45,660 nucleotides of DNA from Thermoleophilia bacterium (lineage in GTDB: Bacteria > Actinomycetota > Thermoleophilia > Gaiellales > Gaiellaceae): positions 1 to 45,660 of the forward strand of contig JADGPD010000010.1 in the NCBI GenBank assembly GCA_017882615.1, written 5' to 3'. This document shows positions 45,479 through 45,660 of the stretch, one piece after another (within the stretch, counting starts at the first letter, position 1; every line of letters begins with the position of its first letter). The notes beneath the pieces are model-generated. The model was not told the origin of the DNA. It saw only the letters and a program-made list of their open reading frames with translations, and ran no database searches. The position numbers and the translations under genes were made by a program.

Positions 45479-45660
45479 ATGCGGCATCAGCACAAAGGCA
45501 AGAAGCTCGGACGCGACTCTGCGCACAGGCACGCCCTCTACGCGAACCTGGCGTGCGCGCTGATCGAGCACGGGCGCATCAAGACGACCGAAGCCAAGGC
45601 CAAGGCCGTCAAGCCGTTCGCCGAGCAGATGATCACGCTCGGCCGGCGAGGCGACCTGGC
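45479..45660 (+). CDS. rplQ: 50S ribosomal protein bL17, N-terminal part (cut by window end)
   Basis: The 60 visible codons begin [20 protein letters not shown], then [20 protein letters not shown], matching bL17. It follows rpoA by 13 bases, the usual end of the alpha operon. The remainder lies beyond the window. Confidence 0.95.
   Translation, partial: MRHQHKGKKLGRDSAHRHALYANLACALIEHGRIKTTEAKAKAVKPFAEQMITLGRRGDL

Overview
The window is 45.7 kb of GC-rich bacterial chromosome. It holds a type IV pilus gene cluster, a methionine biosynthesis operon, and then an almost unbroken run of the transcription and translation superoperon (beta, str, S10, spc and alpha blocks). High GC, strong GC bias at third codon positions, frequent GTG/TTG starts, an actinobacterial-style insertion in RNA polymerase beta' and zinc-binding (C+) forms of bL33, uS14, bL36 and uS4 suggest an actinobacterium. 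The pilus genes and the enlarged beta' insert are compatible with the Thermoleophilia branch, but that placement is inference. The first and last genes are cut by the window ends.

Region 1 (1-7350) is pilus assembly. The 5' end of a prepilin gene runs leftward off the window edge. Diverging from it are pilT, a very unusual pilM, pilN, pilO, a PilP-like gene and pilC, packed as one probable operon. PilM carries a long Pro/Ala repeat domain and five copies of a basic motif in front of its actin-like core. PilO and the PilP-like protein end in Thr-rich tails.

Region 2 (7351-10203) is an S-box (SAM-I type) riboswitch with its own promoter and intrinsic terminator. It controls metY and metX, the direct sulfhydrylation route to homocysteine.

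Region 3 (10204-24735) holds rpmG-secE-nusG-rplK-rplA, then an L10 leader with an attenuator-like hairpin in front of rplJ-rplL. A leftward 12-TM GT-C-like membrane protein gene follows, separated from rplL by a shared hairpin. rpoB and rpoC come next with their own promoter. A 34-codon open frame, coupled at both ends, lies between rpoB and rpoC. The beta' subunit has an N-terminal-half insertion of about 280 residues.

Region 4 (24736-45660) holds rpsL-rpsG-fusA-tuf, the complete S10 block (rpsJ to rpsQ), the spc block (rplN to secY, adk, map, infA, rpmJ) and the alpha block (rpsM, rpsK, rpsD, rpoA, rplQ start). Genes are mostly coupled by 1-4 nt overlaps. Several ribosomal proteins carry long low-complexity extensions: uS3 (about 220 extra residues), uL22 (about 80), uS17 (about 190 at the N-terminus) and uL15 (about 35).

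No rRNA, tRNA, CRISPR array, insertion sequence or phage gene was seen. Nothing here is a clear new defence or mobile system. The most unusual material is the modified PilM, the tailed ribosomal proteins, the enlarged beta' insert and several leader RNAs.
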